Positions 61,021 through 64,000 of a stretch of 64,000 nucleotides of DNA are shown here, piece by piece (position 1 is the first letter of the stretch; every line of letters starts with the position of its first letter). The stretch covers positions 14,134,587-14,198,586 of the forward strand of contig NC_071333.1 in NCBI RefSeq assembly GCF_010183535.1, given 5' to 3'. The stretch is from Caenorhabditis remanei. Taxonomy: Eukaryota; Nematoda; Chromadorea; Rhabditida; Rhabditidae. Both the position numbers and the translations under genes were made by a program. The notes under the pieces were generated by a model, which saw only the letters and a program-made list of their open reading frames with translations, did no database searches and was not told where the DNA came from.

Positions 61021-63203
61021 TTAAATGGGTGCGGCCGATCCATCTTTCTGTATCTTGAATTTCTCCCAAAACCGTGATATTGGTCGCATTGTAACGTAGA
61101 GATCACTTAACCGTGTTCTTCGATTTTCCACAGGTATCGTTGGTTCACTGTCCCTTGAAGCTCTCATTCTGACTGGCGCCTGCTCGACGTCAACGTCATT
61201 CAAGTTTTCATTGTCATTTCGGTTCTCTGCATTTTGATCTCCGACTTCCGTTTTTCGCAATGATGCAAGTGACTGGAACAATGATGCAAAAACAGGGAAT
61301 ATGAGAAATTTCCTGAAAACAAAGTGCATTGTTCTTTGATATCTGGAAATAAGATTGTATTACCATAATAATAAAACAAGGATAAAAGCAATAACTGCAA
61401 ATCCCATCGGAATCATATTGGTCAGATAGGCCTTCTGCACTATGAACCTGCACTTGACGGCATCACACAAAATGTTGTCACAGAATCTGGAAATGATTTT
61501 TGATTCAAAAAGACATGTGAGCACAATTGTCTGATAAGATAATGTAATTAGTATAACAGGTGAGAGCAAATATAAAAGCCAATCGTCATCTTTTCCAATG
61601 TGCACACAAAGTTCGAGTACCAATTTTTCGTTTTGTTTCGAATTTTTTCGTCTCAATCTTCGATTTTTGTTTATTTGCTAGCACTTCAGTTCCACTTTCT
61701 TTTTTAATTCATTTTGTTTTGAGCTTGAAATCTCATAAAAAATTTCTTTAACTGGTATACCTTTCTGGTCCGCAGTCACATTCCTCTTCTTCTTCCTGTA
61801 ACCCATTTCCACATACTGGCAGAGATCCTTTCTTTGGGCTAAGCACGTTGGAAGAAAAACTAGGAGACTGTGGTGATAGACAGCTGTGATTTGACAACTT
61901 CTTCACCATTTCTTGAACACTGCATTCTGGAAAACCGCTGAAACAAAAAGGAATATAAAACTGCTCTCGTTCTTTGTTATCTCTTATATTTGCTTGCCGG
62001 AAAAGCTTTGATGCTGTTTCTCTTTTTTCTTCTAAGTCTCTCATACTTTTTTTCTTTCACCCAACGTTTCGAGCATTTTTTGTGCTCGTATTGAAGTTTT
62101 TTCTAAGCTTACCGCAGTTTCAAACATCTTCCGTCTTTAGCTGCTTTGCATTTGCACTTCGATTTTTGTTGGTGAGTTAATCCAATTACGTGGGCTAGTT
62201 GATGCATGAATACCCAGGCATTGTTCATTGTAGCTTCCGGGAAAAACTGAAAATTTTGAACAGTTTGTGTTAAAATGTTGAAATTCTTAAAAAAAATCTA
62301 AGCTAAGGTTATATTGTTTGAAAAATTTCTAGAATTCAGCTTTTCATTTTTGGTCTCTAGTATAATCATGTGCATTCTTTTGTCGTTCTCAAAGCACAGC
62401 CAGTAAACAACCAAGAAATAAACAAAATATCCATTTATTTTGAGAAACGATATTTGTGTTACTTCAATGGATTTATTACTATTTGAAAACTTTATATTTA
62501 TTTTTTATGTTGTAACTTGATATATCTGAACTTTGAACTCACACCAGAAATCATCAAGCTGTTTTTTGAACAAATTCCATTCGAATAAGCAATCCCTCCT
62601 TCATAATTGTGTCTTAGCAGAACAGTCACATCGTGTTCTATTAAATTCCTTTGCTCCTTTTTCCATGCTGTAAAATCATCAAGACCCATATTTGTTCCTT
62701 TCACTGGCAAGATGTCAATAATCGATAGTCGGATGTTCAGCGGGTAGAAATACTGAAATGATTAGGATTTTGTGTTGAATAAAGCGTATGGTGAGTACCT
62801 GATTAACTGTGTGCATCAAAACAACTAACGCTGAGCGTATCCGTGCTTCGTCGTAGTTGTAGTATCTAGTCTGAAATATAATACCGTTTTGAAAAAACCT
62901 ATTAAAGGACACTTATTTTACCTCAACACTACATATTTTAAACTTTTAGTTATAAGTATATTTTCTGAAAATTGATAACTCACCACGGCTGAATCAATCC
63001 CAATCAAAAAAGTGATTAGCCTTAATTTCCCATCAGTTTTCGCCTCACTCCAATCACTAATTTCTGTCTCCACATCATCTTCCTGAACCGTTTCTGAGTT
63101 TTAATACATTTTACAATAAATAACTCACAATCTCGGCATGAAGAAAGCTATTAGCATCGGCAAGTTTTATAATTAGAGCAAAAACTAGAATGATTCCTCT
63201 CAT
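61021..63203 (-). CDS. ADAM-like membrane protein without prodomain and with an inactivated zinc-protease site, 393 residues
   Basis: Eight exons: 63203-63129, 63082-62984, 62870-62799, 62752-62543, 62246-62113, 61937-61761, 61486-61364, 61312-61021. Signal peptide 1-17 (MRGIILVFALIIKLADA). Reprolysin-type domain about 40-230, with YFYPLNIRLSIIDI, the GGIAYSNGICSKNS strand and the zinc motif at 167-177 written HQLAHVIGLTH: all three His are present but catalytic Glu168 is Gln. A short disintegrin piece (CGNGLQEEEEECDCGPERFC) is cut to about 45 residues. A transmembrane helix (MGFAVIAFILVLLLW) and a basic tail follow. The prodomain, Cys-rich and EGF parts of usual ADAMs are missing. It is likely a non-enzymatic adhesion or decoy protein. 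The last intron uses the acceptor TTTGTTTTCAG at 61313; the nearer acceptor at 61350 would create a stop. Confidence 0.8.
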
Positions 63204-63263
63204 GAGAGCCTCAAGTGCCTCCAAAAGTGGAAACCGTGAATGCCGCCGTTGTGAATGGAGGGT

Positions 63264-64000
63264 CTGTAAACATGTTAAAAAAGTGTAGGAAACGATTTTA
63301 AAAACTGTGAAATACGAAGACAATGACTATGAGTCAGAATGAGAACATGATGACTATCAATAGAAGGAGGGTGATATAATAGAAATGACAAGAATTGGAT
63401 TGGACAGAACAGAAGGGTAATTGGAAAACAATAAATGGAGGGTACGACTTCATGCTAAAGACTTGACACACTACCGTAATGTGAACGTAATTCGAAATAA
63501 GAATAGGATAATGTAGATCCCTAGTGAGAAGTAGACACATTGAGAATGAAGACGGTCAGAGATAGAAAAAAAAATCAGAGAAAACACGGTTTCCGCTGAT
63601 GATTGCTGCGTATCATTGGCGTCCGCGCTATTTGTAAGTTATGAGTCAGCGAATTACGATCTATTTCTTTCGATTCCTCTTTTCTTGTTCACTCGAAGAA
63701 GAATGGTATAGAGGAAAAGAGATACTCCTGAAAGTGACACTTCTTCGGACAACAATGAACAAGAATAGAGTGCGTTTAGTTAAACTGTGAAAACTGAGAA
63801 CAGAAAGAGCTTATTTGCGCATTCACTCGATATGATGAACAGAGACAGGACACAACAAGACTTGCTGCTCTTTGGATGTTTTTGCTCATTAGGGTGACAT
63901 CATAAATCATGGGAGATATGTCAACACAATCTTTAGTTTATCTTTCTGATCTTTCTCAATAGTTTGATTTTTGATAAATGTGAGATTCAATGTACCACAC
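63264..64000. other. Upstream flank of the ADAM-like gene
   Basis: An acceptor (GTTTACAG at 63264) precedes the first coding exon, giving a 60-base leader. Further upstream no gene is seen before the window ends. Confidence 0.45.

Overview
The window looks like genomic DNA of a Caenorhabditis-type nematode. It is AT-rich, has many 42-60 bp introns bounded by GTAAGT-like donors and TTTTCAG acceptors, has splice acceptors a few bases before start codons (as in spliced-leader trans-splicing), and encodes a PCCA-1 protein whose architecture and length match the Caenorhabditis protein. C. elegans pcca-1 is, from memory, F27D9.5 on the X chromosome, so this may be X-linked; that is an inference from one ortholog. 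All exon chains were read by eye from splice signals and checked for frame; none was confirmed by transcript or database evidence.

Left part, 1-12.6 kb: the 3' end of an M20-family peptidase gene (+) meets a two-pore-domain potassium channel gene (-). The channel gene has nine shared exons and at least seven mutually compatible alternative first coding exons spread over 9 kb, each ending in the same splice phase. A small two-transmembrane protein lies about 120 bases downstream in an operon-like arrangement. The first pore loop has a non-canonical filter.

Middle, 12.6-27 kb: mostly non-coding, but it holds two tandem tiny membrane-protein genes, a perfect pre-miRNA-sized hairpin at 19.05 kb, a two-exon secreted peptide precursor and a possible 43-residue gene.

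27.5-51 kb: an eight-exon C2H2 zinc-finger gene (-) is followed upstream by a 17 kb gene-poor tract with two GC-rich islands, a C15 tract and two weak candidate small genes.

Right part, 51-64 kb, is dense, with all genes on the minus strand: a small RING-finger protein; the mitochondrial propionyl-CoA carboxylase alpha subunit (pcca-1); a short-chain dehydrogenase fused to a TMEM254/DUF4499 membrane domain; a secreted vWA-like protein that may be co-transcribed with the dehydrogenase; and a small ADAM-like membrane protein without a prodomain and with its catalytic Glu replaced by Gln. pcca-1 works in propionate/branched-chain amino-acid breakdown. I see no functional link that unites the neighbours.
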